Notes: generated from the letters alone by a model not told the origin. A DNA stretch of 64,000 nucleotides from an uncultured Muribaculaceae bacterium (GCA_905233915.1 CAJOFM010000008.1:22267-86266), one strand, 5' to 3'. Counted from the stretch's first letter, positions 25,237 through 34,057 are shown. Translations and numbers: made by a program.

Positions 25237-27006
25237 TTAATGAATGCTCTTATCAAAATAGTGCGTGTGAAGCAGGTGATGTGATTTCTCACCACAGGGC
25301 TCACCCAGGAATTCCTTATAGAGCTTCTGGATGTCGGGGTTCTCGTGGCTCTTGCGCAGTGCCTTGCCCTCGTCCTCGCGGTAAACGGCGGCGGCGCGGG
25401 CCTTGAGAATCTCGATGTTGCCGTGGTGGTAGGGCTGGCCAGCACCACCGATGCAACCGCCGGGACATGCCATCACCTCAACCACATGGTAGTTGAGTTT
25501 GCCGGCACGCAGGGCGTTCATCACTTTGCGAGCGTTGCTCAAGGTGTGGACCACGCAGACCTTCAGCTCGAAGCCGTTAAGGTCGATAGTAGCTTCCTTG
25601 ATGCCCTCGAAACCACGCACGTCGTTGAACTCGAGGTGCGGCAGGGTCTTGCCTGTGTGTACCTCATAAACAGTGCGCAGAGCAGCCTCCATCACACCGC
25701 CGGTGATGCCGAAGATGACACCAGCACCAGTCGATTCGCCGAGGGGCGAGTCAAAGTCGCTCTCGGGGAGGTTTGCAAAGTCAATGTTGGCACGCTTGAT
25801 CAGGCGACCGAGCTCACGGGTCGAGATGCTGTAATCCACATCGGGATTGCCATCCACCTTGAACTCCTCACGGCCGGCCTCATACTTCTTGGCCAAGCAG
25901 GGCATAATCGAAACAACGACGAGTTTCTCGCGGGGGATACCCATCTTCTCGGCCCAGTAGGTCTTGGCAATAGCGCCGAACATCTGAGCGGGCGACTTGG
26001 CAGTCGAGGGATAGTCAAGCAGATCGGGGAACTCGTGCTCGTAGAAGTTAACCCAAGCGGGGCAGCAAGAGGTCATGATAGGCAACTTCACGTCCTTATC
26101 ACCGGCCAGGAACTTGTTGAGGCGTTGCAGGATCTCGGTGCCTTCCTCCATGATGGTAAGGTCGGCAGCGAAGTCGGTGTCAAACGCATAGTCAAAGCCG
26201 AGGTCGCGCAAAGCGGTAGCCAGCTTGCCAGTCACGATGGTGCCGGGCTTCATGCCGAATTCCTCGCCCAGTGCGAAACGTACGGCGGGAGCAGGCTGAG
26301 CGATAACCACCTTGTCGGGGTTGGTGAGGTCGTCCATGAGCTGGTTGGTGTAGTCATGCTCGGTGAGGGCGCCAGTGGGACATACGGCAACACACTGACC
26401 GCAATAGGTACAGTTGGTGTCGGTGAACATCTTGTCGAAGGTGGGAGCGATGGTGGTGTTGAAACCACGGCGGATAGCGCTCAGCACGCCTACCGACTGA
26501 ACATTGTTGCAGACGCTCTCGCAACGGCGGCAGTAAACGCACTTCTCCATGTTACGGGAGATTGCGGGGGTGAGCTCTTGCTTGCGCTCGCTCTGTTCGC
26601 CACCATTGTAGGGCATTTGACGGATGTTAAAGCGCATTACCAGGCGCTGCAGCTCACAGTCACTGCACTTGGGGCAAGTCAAGCAATCGTTGGGATGGTC
26701 GCTAAGCATGAGCTCGGCAACGGTCTTGCGGGCGCGGATAACGCGGGCGCTGTTGGTGTGAACCACCATACCTGGGGTCACGCGGGTAGCGCATGCGGGA
26801 GCCAGGTTGCGGCGACCTTCGATCTCCACAACACAAATACGGCACGAGGCGGGCATATTCTGTACACAAGTGCCCTCAAGGTCGATGTGGCACAGGGTGG
26901 GAATGCTGATGCCCACGGTCTTGGCGGCATCGAGCAGCATGGTCCCTGCGGGAACTGTAACCTCGTGTTTATCAATCGTCAGAGTGATCATATTCTTTTC
27001 TTCCAT
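25237..27006 (-). CDS. hydA: Catalytic subunit of electron-bifurcating [FeFe]-hydrogenase (HydA)
   Basis: Makes H2 from electrons of ferredoxin and NADH in the HydABC complex. About 589 residues: NuoG-like [2Fe-2S] domain (1-80), the His-ligated [4Fe-4S] motif HPNDCLTCPKCSDC, two ferredoxin clusters (CVYCRRCESVC, CTYCGQCVAVCP), and the H-cluster domain with TSCCPAW, MPCLAKKYE and VMACPGGCIGG. All ligands are present. Unlike the Thermotoga HydA there is no C-terminal [2Fe-2S] extension. The start is taken at the ATG at 27006; an ATG 15 bases further (MITLTIDKHEV) has a purine-rich stretch before it and is equally possible. Confidence 0.95.
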   Translation of the reverse strand: MEEKNMITLTIDKHEVTVPAGTMLLDAAKTVGISIPTLCHIDLEGTCVQNMPASCRICVVEIEGRRNLAPACATRVTPGMVVHTNSARVIRARKTVAELMLSDHPNDCLTCPKCSDCELQRLVMRFNIRQMPYNGGEQSERKQELTPAISRNMEKCVYCRRCESVCNNVQSVGVLSAIRRGFNTTIAPTFDKMFTDTNCTYCGQCVAVCPTGALTEHDYTNQLMDDLTNPDKVVIAQPAPAVRFALGEEFGMKPGTIVTGKLATALRDLGFDYAFDTDFAADLTIMEEGTEILQRLNKFLAGDKDVKLPIMTSCCPAWVNFYEHEFPDLLDYPSTAKSPAQMFGAIAKTYWAEKMGIPREKLVVVSIMPCLAKKYEAGREEFKVDGNPDVDYSISTRELGRLIKRANIDFANLPESDFDSPLGESTGAGVIFGITGGVMEAALRTVYEVHTGKTLPHLEFNDVRGFEGIKEATIDLNGFELKVCVVHTLSNARKVMNALRAGKLNYHVVEVMACPGGCIGGAGQPYHHGNIEILKARAAAVYREDEGKALRKSHENPDIQKLYKEFLGEPCGEKSHHLLHTHYFDKSIH

Positions 27007-27020
27007 GATGCTATCGAAAT

Positions 27021-28928
27021 TTAATAAACCGAGATGGCGTCGAAGCGGCAATTGGACTTACACATACCGCAGCGGATGCACTCGAAGGGGTTAATAATGT
27101 GAGGCTTACGAATGTCGCCCATGATGGCGTTGGCGGGGCACTTGCGGGCGCAGGCACCACAACCCTTACACTTGGAGGCTTCAATGCTGTAGGTCACGAG
27201 GGCCTTGCACTGCTTAGCGCGGCAGGTGTGCTGTTTCACATGCTCAACATATTCGTCCCAGAAGTTGTTAATCGTCGATAACACGGGATTGGGAGAAGTC
27301 TGACCCAGGCCGCACAGGGCGGTATCCTTGATGATTTCACCCAGTTCTTTGAGGCGGTCCAAATCCTCCATGGTGCCCTTACCCTCGGTGATGCGGGTCA
27401 GGATCTCAAGCATACGCTTGTTGCCGATACGGCAGGGGGTACACTTACCGCAGCTCTCGTCACAGGTGAACTCAAGATAGAACTTGGCCACACTTACCAT
27501 ACAGTCGTCCTCGTCCATGACAATCATACCGCCAGAGCCCATCATCGAGCCAGCAGCAGTAAGGTGCTCATAGTCGATGGGAGTGTCAAGGTGCTTCTGA
27601 GTCAAGCAGCCACCCGAGGGGCCACCAGTCTGAACAGCCTTGAATTCCTTACCGTTCTTCACGCCACCACCGATGTCGTAGATGATCTCGCGCAGGGTGG
27701 TACCCATGGGAACCTCGATAAGGCCCACATTATTAATCTTACCAGCCAGAGCGAACACCTTGGTGCCCTTGCTCTTCTCGGTACCAATCGAGGCAAACCA
27801 GTCGGCGCCCTTGGTCAAGATGATAGGCACGTTGGCGAGCGTCTCAACGTTGTTCACGTTGGTGGGCTTCATATTGTAACCAGCCTCGGCAGGGAAGGGC
27901 GGCTTCAGGGTGGGCTCACCACGCTTGCCTTCCATCGAGTGGATCAGCGCGGTCTCCTCACCGCAGACGAATGCGCCAGCACCGTAGCGGATTTCAATGT
28001 CAAAGTCAAAGTCGGTACCCAGGATTCTCTTGCCCAGCAAACCGTACTCGCGAGCCTGCTGGATAGCAATCTTCAGGCGGTGTACAGCCAGGGGATACTC
28101 GGCACGGATGTAGATAAGACCCTTGTGGGAGTTAATGCAGTAACCGCAGACGGTCATTGCCTCGATCACCGAGTTGGGGTCACCCTCCATGATGGAGCGG
28201 TCCATGAATGCACCGGGGTCGCCCTCGTCGGCATTGCAGACCACATATTTCTCGTCGGCTTCATAGCCACGGGCAAAGCCCCACTTCATACCGGTGGGGA
28301 AGCCAGCGCCACCACGTCCGCGCAGACCTGAGGCCTTTATGACCTCAATCACCTCTTCGGGGGTCTGGTTGAGCAATGCGTTGGCAATACCCTGATAACC
28401 GTCACGGGCAATGTACTCCTCGATGTTCTCGGGGTCAATCAGACCGCAGTTACGCAAAGCGATACGCATCTGCTTGCGATAGAAGTCCATGTGCTTGCTG
28501 TCGCTCACCGTCTTGTTGGTCTTGGGGTCAACATAGAGCAGACGCTCCACGCGACGGCCACCAATGAGGTGTTCCTTGACGATTTCAGCAGCATCCTCGG
28601 GCTTCACTTGGGTGTAGAAGGTGTTGTCGGGCATGATCTTAACGATCGGGCCCTTCTCGCAGAAACCAAAGCAACCGGTGGTGATGACATCAACCTTGTC
28701 GGCAATGCCGTTCTCCTCACAGATGGCTTTCAGGTTATCAACGATTTTATGGCTGTCGGATGCTTTACAACCGGTACCGCCGCAGCACAGCACCTGCAGA
28801 TGCTCGGCTCCAGTTGCAAGACCACAACACTGCTCTGACGTGGAGTCAGAACTTTCCTCACGCAGCGCCAATGCTTGTTGCGCACGCTTCCTCAAGTTAT
28901 TGAGGTCGTTAATAGAAAGTATTTTCAC
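27021..28928 (-). CDS. hydB: NuoF-like NADH/FMN subunit of bifurcating hydrogenase (HydB)
   Basis: Binds NADH and the FMN where bifurcation occurs. In order: a thioredoxin-like [2Fe-2S] domain (about 40-135, QVLCCGGTGCKAS and TGCFGFC), the 51 kDa-type flavoprotein domain (about 180-400, SGLRGRGGAGFPTGMKWGFA), an SLBB domain, the NuoF [4Fe-4S] motif ESCGKCTPCRIG, and a C-terminal double ferredoxin (CKGCGACARKCP, CIRCGMCKSNC). The length (635) suits HydB. It is the first gene of hydBAC, ending 14 bases before hydA. Confidence 0.95.
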   Translation of the reverse strand: MKILSINDLNNLRKRAQQALALREESSDSTSEQCCGLATGAEHLQVLCCGGTGCKASDSHKIVDNLKAICEENGIADKVDVITTGCFGFCEKGPIVKIMPDNTFYTQVKPEDAAEIVKEHLIGGRRVERLLYVDPKTNKTVSDSKHMDFYRKQMRIALRNCGLIDPENIEEYIARDGYQGIANALLNQTPEEVIEVIKASGLRGRGGAGFPTGMKWGFARGYEADEKYVVCNADEGDPGAFMDRSIMEGDPNSVIEAMTVCGYCINSHKGLIYIRAEYPLAVHRLKIAIQQAREYGLLGKRILGTDFDFDIEIRYGAGAFVCGEETALIHSMEGKRGEPTLKPPFPAEAGYNMKPTNVNNVETLANVPIILTKGADWFASIGTEKSKGTKVFALAGKINNVGLIEVPMGTTLREIIYDIGGGVKNGKEFKAVQTGGPSGGCLTQKHLDTPIDYEHLTAAGSMMGSGGMIVMDEDDCMVSVAKFYLEFTCDESCGKCTPCRIGNKRMLEILTRITEGKGTMEDLDRLKELGEIIKDTALCGLGQTSPNPVLSTINNFWDEYVEHVKQHTCRAKQCKALVTYSIEASKCKGCGACARKCPANAIMGDIRKPHIINPFECIRCGMCKSNCRFDAISVY

Positions 28929-29111
28929 GTTGTTGATAATGAATTAGTTATTGTTGTTATAAATTGATTTAGGTTATATGCTTGGTTTTCGGGGTGTAAA
29001 ATTACCGCCATTTTTTGGATTACAGAAATTTTTCGACAAATATTTATTCAAAACAGTAATTTTTGACTCAGTTTTCAGTATATGAGCTTATAACCAACGG
29101 GCTAAAGGCCA

Positions 29112-29151
29112 TAAAAAAGGCTGGCACCCCACGATGGAAGGGATGCCAGCG
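29112..29151 (-). terminator. Terminator of rpsA
   Basis: Minus-strand hairpin: GCTGGCA plus CCC pairs with its complement around a short loop, followed by a run of T (the A-run at 29112-29118 on the plus strand). Confidence 0.82.
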
Positions 29152-29173
29152 GCTTAACGATTTTGATTAGGAT

Positions 29174-30991
29174 TTACTCCTCGGTCTTGGGCTCATCCTT
29201 GGCGCCCTCGTTCTGCTCGAGCTGAGCCTTCAGGGCAGCCAGGTCGGTCACGTCGCCCAGAGTGGTCTTCTCGACCTGGGGAGCGGCGGGAGCAGCCTCG
29301 GCAGCGGGCTTGGCGGCAGCAGCCTGACGGCGTGCGTTGCGAGCCTCCTTGCGCTGCTCATCTTCAAAGATGCGGCTGTGCGACAGGATGATGTGCTTTG
29401 CCTCCTTGTTGAAGTCGATCACCTTGAACATCAGGGTCTCACCCTGCTTGGCCTGGGTGCCGTCCTCCTTGGTGAGGTGCTTGGGAGTAGCGAAGCCTTC
29501 AACACCGTAGGGATCCAGACGGATCTGGCCACCGCGCTCAGTGAGCTCGCTGATGGTGCCCTCATGAACACTACCCTTGGTGAAGATGGTCTCATAGGTC
29601 TCCCAGGGATTCTCCTCGAGCTGCTTGTGGCCCAGGCTCAGGCGACGGTTCTCCTTGTCGATGTCAAGAACGACAACGTCGATGGGAGCCTCAACCTTGG
29701 TGAACTCGCTCGGGTGCTTGATCTTCTTGGTCCAGGACAGGTCACTGATGTGAATCAGACCCTCAACGCCCTCTTCCATCTCAACGAAGATACCGAAGTT
29801 GGTGAAGTTGCGAACCTTGGCGGTGTGCTTGCTGCCAACAGGGTATTTAACCTCGATGGTGTCCCAAGGATCATTGGTCAGCTGCTTAACACCGAGCGAC
29901 ATCTTGCGGTCCTCGCGGTCCAGAGCCAGGATAACGGCCTCGACCTCATCGCCCACCTTCATGAAGTCCTGTGCAGGACGCAGGCGCTGTGACCAGCTCA
30001 TCTCGCTCACGTGAATCAGGCCCTCAACACCGGGAGCCACCTCAACAAATGCACCGTAGTCGTACATAACGACAACCTTGCCCTTGATGTGGTCGCCCAC
30101 CTTGAGGTCGGGATCCAGAGCATCCCAGGGATGCGGCTGAAGCTGCTTCAGACCCAAAGCGATGCGGTTCTTCTCCTCATTGAAGTCGAGGATAACCACG
30201 TTGAGCTTCTGCTCGGGTTGAACGATGTCGGCGGGATTGTTTACGCGACCCCACGACAGATCGGTGATGTGAATCAGACCGTCCACGCCACCCAGGTCGA
30301 TGAACACACCGTAGTTGGTGATGTTCTTGACGGTACCCTCGAGTACCTGACCCTTCTCGAGCTTGGACATGATCTCTTTCTTCTGCTGTTCCAGCTCGGC
30401 CTCGATGAGAGCCTTGTGGCTGACAACAACATTGCGGAAGTCCTGATTGATCTTCACGATCTTGAACTCCATGGTCTTGTCAACGTAGTCATCATAGTTG
30501 CGGATGGGGCGTACGTCGATCTGCGAACCGGGCAGGAAGGCCTCGATGCCAAATACATCGACGATCATACCACCCTTAGTGCGGCACTTGATGTAACCCT
30601 TGATGATCTCGTTGTTCTCAAGCGCTTCGTTAACGCGATCCCAGCTCTTGGCCTGACGAGCCTTGCGGTGCGACAGCACGAGCTGACCCTTCTTGTCCTC
30701 ACGGTTCTCTACATACACTTCCACAGTGTCACCCACCTTGAGGTCGGGGTTGTAACGGAATTCGCTAACGGGAATGATGCCGTCCGACTTAGCACCGATG
30801 TTAACCACAACCTCGCGCTTGTTAATCGAGATTACAGTACCTTCGGTCACTTCATCCTCCTGGAACTTGTTCAGGGAGTTGTCGTAGGTTTTTTCCAGTT
30901 CTTCAAAAGATTTGTCTCTTTTGGTCTCGCCTTTCTCATAGGCGTCCCAATCAAAATCGGCGATTGGAGAATTTTTTAATTCTTCGCTCAT
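29174..30991 (-). CDS. rpsA: 30S ribosomal protein S1
   Basis: RNA-binding ribosomal protein that brings mRNA to the 30S subunit. Six S1 (OB-fold) domains fill about residues 50-545, with clear repeats such as GVFIDLGGVDGLIHITDLSW, GAFVEVAPGVEGLIHVSEMS and GIFVEMEEGVEGLIHISDLS. The tail (about 545-605) is Ala-, Glu- and Lys-rich and not part of a domain. At 605 residues it is longer than E. coli S1 (557). It is a single gene with its own promoter, a leader hairpin and a terminator. Confidence 0.97.
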   Translation of the reverse strand: MSEELKNSPIADFDWDAYEKGETKRDKSFEELEKTYDNSLNKFQEDEVTEGTVISINKREVVVNIGAKSDGIIPVSEFRYNPDLKVGDTVEVYVENREDKKGQLVLSHRKARQAKSWDRVNEALENNEIIKGYIKCRTKGGMIVDVFGIEAFLPGSQIDVRPIRNYDDYVDKTMEFKIVKINQDFRNVVVSHKALIEAELEQQKKEIMSKLEKGQVLEGTVKNITNYGVFIDLGGVDGLIHITDLSWGRVNNPADIVQPEQKLNVVILDFNEEKNRIALGLKQLQPHPWDALDPDLKVGDHIKGKVVVMYDYGAFVEVAPGVEGLIHVSEMSWSQRLRPAQDFMKVGDEVEAVILALDREDRKMSLGVKQLTNDPWDTIEVKYPVGSKHTAKVRNFTNFGIFVEMEEGVEGLIHISDLSWTKKIKHPSEFTKVEAPIDVVVLDIDKENRRLSLGHKQLEENPWETYETIFTKGSVHEGTISELTERGGQIRLDPYGVEGFATPKHLTKEDGTQAKQGETLMFKVIDFNKEAKHIILSHSRIFEDEQRKEARNARRQAAAAKPAAEAAPAAPQVEKTTLGDVTDLAALKAQLEQNEGAKDEPKTEE

Positions 30992-31023
30992 TTAAATTGT
31001 TAATAATAAGTTAGTTAAACAGC

Positions 31024-31047
31024 CTTTTCGGACACGTTCCCGAAAAG
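31024..31047 (-). promoter_or_regulatory. 5' leader hairpin of rpsA
   Basis: CTTTTCGG (31024-31031) pairs with CCGAAAAG (31040-31047) around an eight-base loop. It sits at the very 5' end of the predicted rpsA mRNA (start near 31049), a place where S1 autoregulation or RNA stabilisation could act. Confidence 0.55.
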
Positions 31048-31055
31048 CGCGACTG

Positions 31056-31085
31056 CAAAGGTACAACAAAATTCCTGATCCACAA
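31056..31085 (-). promoter_or_regulatory. Promoter of rpsA
   Basis: Minus-strand TTG (31085-31083) and TACCTTTG (31063-31056), 19 bases apart. The leader is about 58 bases. The 402-base stretch 30992-31393 holds this promoter, the leader hairpin and, further right, a cluster of GC-rich hairpins. Confidence 0.72.
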
Positions 31086-31249
31086 GCAATAAACCCACAA
31101 TTTTCACTGAAAACAACAGATTTTTTAGGATCACTTGCAAAAGGCTGTGTTATAGCATGGATTGTCATGGGCTGGGTATGGTTGATTGCCGGATGGGATT
31201 ACGGTGGCAGTGCCCCACCCACGGGAGTTTTTAATAGACAATGGCAAGT

Positions 31250-31375
31250 GTCAGGATAGCCTGACGTGAGTGGCCCTCTTACGAGGCCCGTCCAATTGTA
31301 GACTTATTCCCCAGGCCCCACTGACCTACGGCCAGTGCGCCCTGGGGTTAGTGCAAGTCAAGGCCGTCGGCCTTG
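31250..31375. other. Cluster of four GC-rich hairpins, possible structured RNA
   Basis: Four hairpins in 126 bases: GTCAGG/CCTGAC (31250-31265, loop ATAG); GGCC(C)TC/GAGGCC (31272-31288); a two-tier stem with outer CCCCAGG/CCTGGGG (31309-31347) and inner CACTG/CAGTG; and CAAGGCC/GGCCTTG (31359-31375, loop GTC). It lies just 3' of the GC-rich gene at 31394. The strand is unknown; no promoter pointing into it was found. Confidence 0.45.
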
Positions 31376-31393
31376 TCGAGGTGTACGACCTGA

Positions 31394-32653
31394 CTACAGT
31401 GCCCAGCCTTTTTCCGCTGATCCACTTTTTACCACGGGACATGGTGCGACTGGTTGAGGGTGGGTCGGAAGTGTTAATGAATTGTTAATACCGTGGGATA
31501 ACTTGCTGGTGGCCATGGCTGAGCCGTGGCATAGTGGACTCGCCTTGCCTTCCTTGCTTTCCTTGCCTTCCTTGCTTTCCTTGCCTTCCTTGCTTTCCTT
31601 GCCTTCCTCGCTGGGCTTGCTTTCCTCGCTGGCCTTGCTGGAGGGGATGGGGTCGAGGAGGTGGAGGCGGTGGATCTGGTCGAGGAGGGCGGCGTCGCGG
31701 GTGTGACGCTTGAGCTGGGTGTGCCGTGCCTTGACCTGGGCGAGGAGGTCGCTGGTGGGGATGTCCTGGCCGGGCTGGATGATGTCGTCGATGATGGTGC
31801 GCAGCGTGTCGTCGTCGATGCCTGAGGGTGCGGACTTGGCGGTGGGCGTGGTCTCTTGCGGGAGGTTGTCGGGCCCGATGGTGAAGTGGAACTGGGAGTG
31901 GTCGGGGAGGACGCGCAGGTCGTATCCGCTGATGTGTCGCACGGTGGTGACCTCGCGGACGGTGGAAAGGGAGAAGATGTCGTTGGCGCTGGTGAACAGC
32001 AGTTTTCCCAGTTCGCCTGCTGTGCAGGCCTTCTTGCCGATGTGGTTGTAGCCGATGAGCAGGAAAGCGGTGTCGGTGTGGTTGACGGCATCGCGGACGA
32101 CGCGGTTGAACTCGCCGGCCACACGTGTCCCGCAGTAGGGCATGAAGTGGTCGATGTCGTCGATGACGACCAGTTGCGGATTGAGGCTGTTGATGAGCTG
32201 CTCGATGTGGCGGTTGAGCCACCAGTGGTCGTCTCGTTGTCCGCCGAGGATGTCGAGGCAGGTGTAGTGGAGGGCGTTGCCTGCGGCAACGTGCTGTGAC
32301 AGCTCGCGGTAGATTGCGGCGGCGACGTGGGGGCCGTTGTGGGTGTCAATCCACAGGACGCTGCAGGTGGTTGGACGCTTCTTGTCGGCGATGGCATCGC
32401 CGAGTACTTGACGACCCTGACGCTGCTGGGAGAGGACCTGGATGGCGAGGAGCTTGGCGAAGTGGTGCGCGCGGCAGGTTTCGCGGCCAGTGAGGTAGGT
32501 GACGTGGTGCTGCCGCAGGTAGGGCTGGCCGTTGATGGTGACCAATGGCTTGACTGAGAACTGGCTGAGGTCGGTGTTGCTGGTGAACTGGCATGCGCTC
32601 CAGGCCTGGTCGTAGCCCTGGGCGTTGTTCTGGCGATAATAGTTGATTTCCAT
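31394..32653 (-). CDS. RecA/RepA-like (AAA_25-type) fold protein with degenerate Walker A
   Basis: Function not known. The first about 260 residues look like a RepA/KaiC-type ATPase core: a Walker B strand [12 protein letters not shown], an ENR-like stretch with R in [15 protein letters not shown], and [11 protein letters not shown]. At the place of the P-loop it has [18 protein letters not shown], which lacks the GK(S/T), so ATP binding is doubtful. A middle part (about 275-345) is followed by a Lys/Glu/Ser repeat tract (GKESKE units, about 350-370) and a free tail. The gene is much richer in G and C than its neighbours, and several other frames stay open for that reason. The promoter, leader hairpins and conserved core support a real gene on this strand. 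Possible plasmid- or mobile-element-derived origin. Confidence 0.7.
   Translation of the reverse strand: MEINYYRQNNAQGYDQAWSACQFTSNTDLSQFSVKPLVTINGQPYLRQHHVTYLTGRETCRAHHFAKLLAIQVLSQQRQGRQVLGDAIADKKRPTTCSVLWIDTHNGPHVAAAIYRELSQHVAAGNALHYTCLDILGGQRDDHWWLNRHIEQLINSLNPQLVVIDDIDHFMPYCGTRVAGEFNRVVRDAVNHTDTAFLLIGYNHIGKKACTAGELGKLLFTSANDIFSLSTVREVTTVRHISGYDLRVLPDHSQFHFTIGPDNLPQETTPTAKSAPSGIDDDTLRTIIDDIIQPGQDIPTSDLLAQVKARHTQLKRHTRDAALLDQIHRLHLLDPIPSSKASEESKPSEEGKESKEGKESKEGKESKEGKASPLCHGSAMATSKLSHGINNSLTLPTHPQPVAPCPVVKSGSAEKGWAL
31543..31614. repeat. In-frame 18-base tandem repeat
   Basis: Almost four copies of an 18-base unit, CCTTGCCTTCCTTGCTTT, itself two 9-base halves, encode the GKESKE repeats of the 31394-32653 protein. 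One strand is almost pure pyrimidine. Copy changes would keep the frame. Confidence 0.85.
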
Positions 32654-32693
32654 GGTGTTTTTCTATTGGTTTTAAATTGTTGTTATTACTGGT

Positions 32694-32738
32694 GCGAGCC
32701 AAAGGCTCGCAATACATTGACATGAGGGGCGCCTCATG
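32694..32738 (-). promoter_or_regulatory. Two hairpins in the 5' leader of the RepA-like gene
   Basis: GCGAGCC/GGCTCGC (32694-32710, loop of 3) and CATGAGG/CCTCATG (32721-32738, loop of 4) both lie in the ~94-base leader predicted from the promoter at 32754. They may control translation or mark an element end. Confidence 0.5.
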
Positions 32739-32753
32739 CTGGCGGTTGTGGTG

Positions 32754-32784
32754 CAAAGGTAGTGAATTTTTTGGGGTTTGTCAA
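32754..32784 (-). promoter_or_regulatory. Promoter of the RepA-like gene
   Basis: Minus-strand TTG (32784-32782) and TACCTTTG (32761-32754), 20 bases apart. The 390-base stretch 32654-33043 holds this promoter, the two leader hairpins and an AT-rich region before the next gene, in which I see no gene. Confidence 0.7.
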
Positions 32785-33043
32785 GAGGTTGAGGGGATTT
32801 TTCACGAGGGATGTTGAGCTAACATAGGATTTTACAGGTGATACTATAATTTTTTGTAAAATTGTTTTGCATATTTCAAGAATTCTTGCGAGATTTGCAT
32901 ACGAGATATGTGAATGATAGCTCCAATTATTGATAAACATATATAAACACATATAAATCAATAAGATATATAACACTCTAAAGTATCATAATAAGTCCTT
33001 TTTGTCTTAATAACTATTATATTTATTTAAAACAACAATCGTT

Positions 33044-34036
33044 ATGATGAATCAACAACACTTTTTCTTGCTATTATTACTGATGGCTATAGCAACGACT
33101 GCTCAAGCCAGCAACCCGGTTCCTGTTGTCAATGGACCCAGCTATACTGAAACCGATACAGTTGAACTTGAAAGGTTATATAGTCCGTCAATGAGTCTAG
33201 ATTGGGACAGCGATCACTTCGCTCATATCACCATCAAAGACTATAACGACCCTCCTGCCATTATTTATTATAATGTGAATGGAGGAGATTGGAAAGAATA
33301 CAGCGAGGTTCTAGTTTTTACAGAGGAAGGAGATTACATTGTCCAGGCTTATTGTGACGGCATCACTGGCTTTGCTCCCAGTCTTGTTTGTATTCAAACT
33401 TTTACAGTTGCTTTTCCATCACCAGTTCTACAGTTCATGAAAGATGGCATCTTCTACAACGTCAAAGCTGGTAATGAAGTGGCCGTTGCATCGAGCCACC
33501 CCGACAGCAGTTATAGCGGCCATATAGAAATTCCCTCGACCGTCACTTATCAAGGTCAGGAATATACTGTCACATCCATTGGCGCATCAGCATTTGCTGA
33601 CTGTACCGGGTTAACGGCCATCACTATACCCGAAGGCCTCAAAACGATTGGTGGCTATGCTTTTGCCGGCTGCACTGGCTTAACCACTCTCACCTTACCC
33701 AGTTCCATCACCCATATCGACGATTGGGCCTTTACAGGTTGTTCAAACATCCGCAGTGTGACCAGCCTTGCAACAACCCCTCCCGAGATTGGCTATTACA
33801 CCTTTGAGGATACTTGGGTCGAAGATGAAACTCTGAATAACGCTGTTTACCGATATGCCACACTGCGTGTGCCACAAGCCTCACTTGTCGCCTATTGCAA
33901 GAGCATCGAGTGGGCACGGTTTGAGAACATCTCGGGTATTCCTGACGAGGATAGTGCAGGCGATATGAATGGTGACGGCTTCATCAACGTCAGTGACGTC
34001 ACGTTTTTGATCGACAAAATCTTAAACATGGAGTAA
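33044..34036 (+). CDS. Secreted BspA-type leucine-rich repeat protein with dockerin-like end
   Basis: Surface protein, 330 residues. A signal peptide (LLLLLMAIATTAQA) is followed by a region about 25-130 with a chitobiase-C-like Ig part (PAIIYYNVNGGDWKEYS; EGDYIVQAYCDG), then about three BspA-type LRR_5 repeats (about 165-250: SIGASAFADCTGLTAITIPEG, TIGGYAFAGCTGLTTLTLPSS). The last 25 residues are half a dockerin-like repeat (MNGDGFINVSDVTFLIDKIL). BspA-type repeats often bind host or bacterial surfaces; the ligand is unknown. A second ATG three bases later is an equal start. Confidence 0.82.
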   Translation: MMNQQHFFLLLLLMAIATTAQASNPVPVVNGPSYTETDTVELERLYSPSMSLDWDSDHFAHITIKDYNDPPAIIYYNVNGGDWKEYSEVLVFTEEGDYIVQAYCDGITGFAPSLVCIQTFTVAFPSPVLQFMKDGIFYNVKAGNEVAVASSHPDSSYSGHIEIPSTVTYQGQEYTVTSIGASAFADCTGLTAITIPEGLKTIGGYAFAGCTGLTTLTLPSSITHIDDWAFTGCSNIRSVTSLATTPPEIGYYTFEDTWVEDETLNNAVYRYATLRVPQASLVAYCKSIEWARFENISGIPDEDSAGDMNGDGFINVSDVTFLIDKILNME

Positions 34037-34057
34037 CGGGAATTAGACATTTCTTGA

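Noticed and set aside
25345..27024. 559-codon plus-strand open frame opposite hydA
   Set aside because: Mirror image of the conserved HydA gene; composition follows the codon pattern of the opposite strand and no family motif is seen.
31474..32397. Long Ser/Thr/Pro-rich minus-strand frame and other open frames over the RepA-like gene
   Set aside because: High GC removes stop codons in several frames; these translations are low-complexity, while the chosen frame has a Walker B strand, a promoter and a sensible start.
4695..34036. Cellulosome components
   Set aside because: Dockerin-like repeats are present but no cohesin or scaffoldin, and positions vary; a cellulosome cannot be supported.
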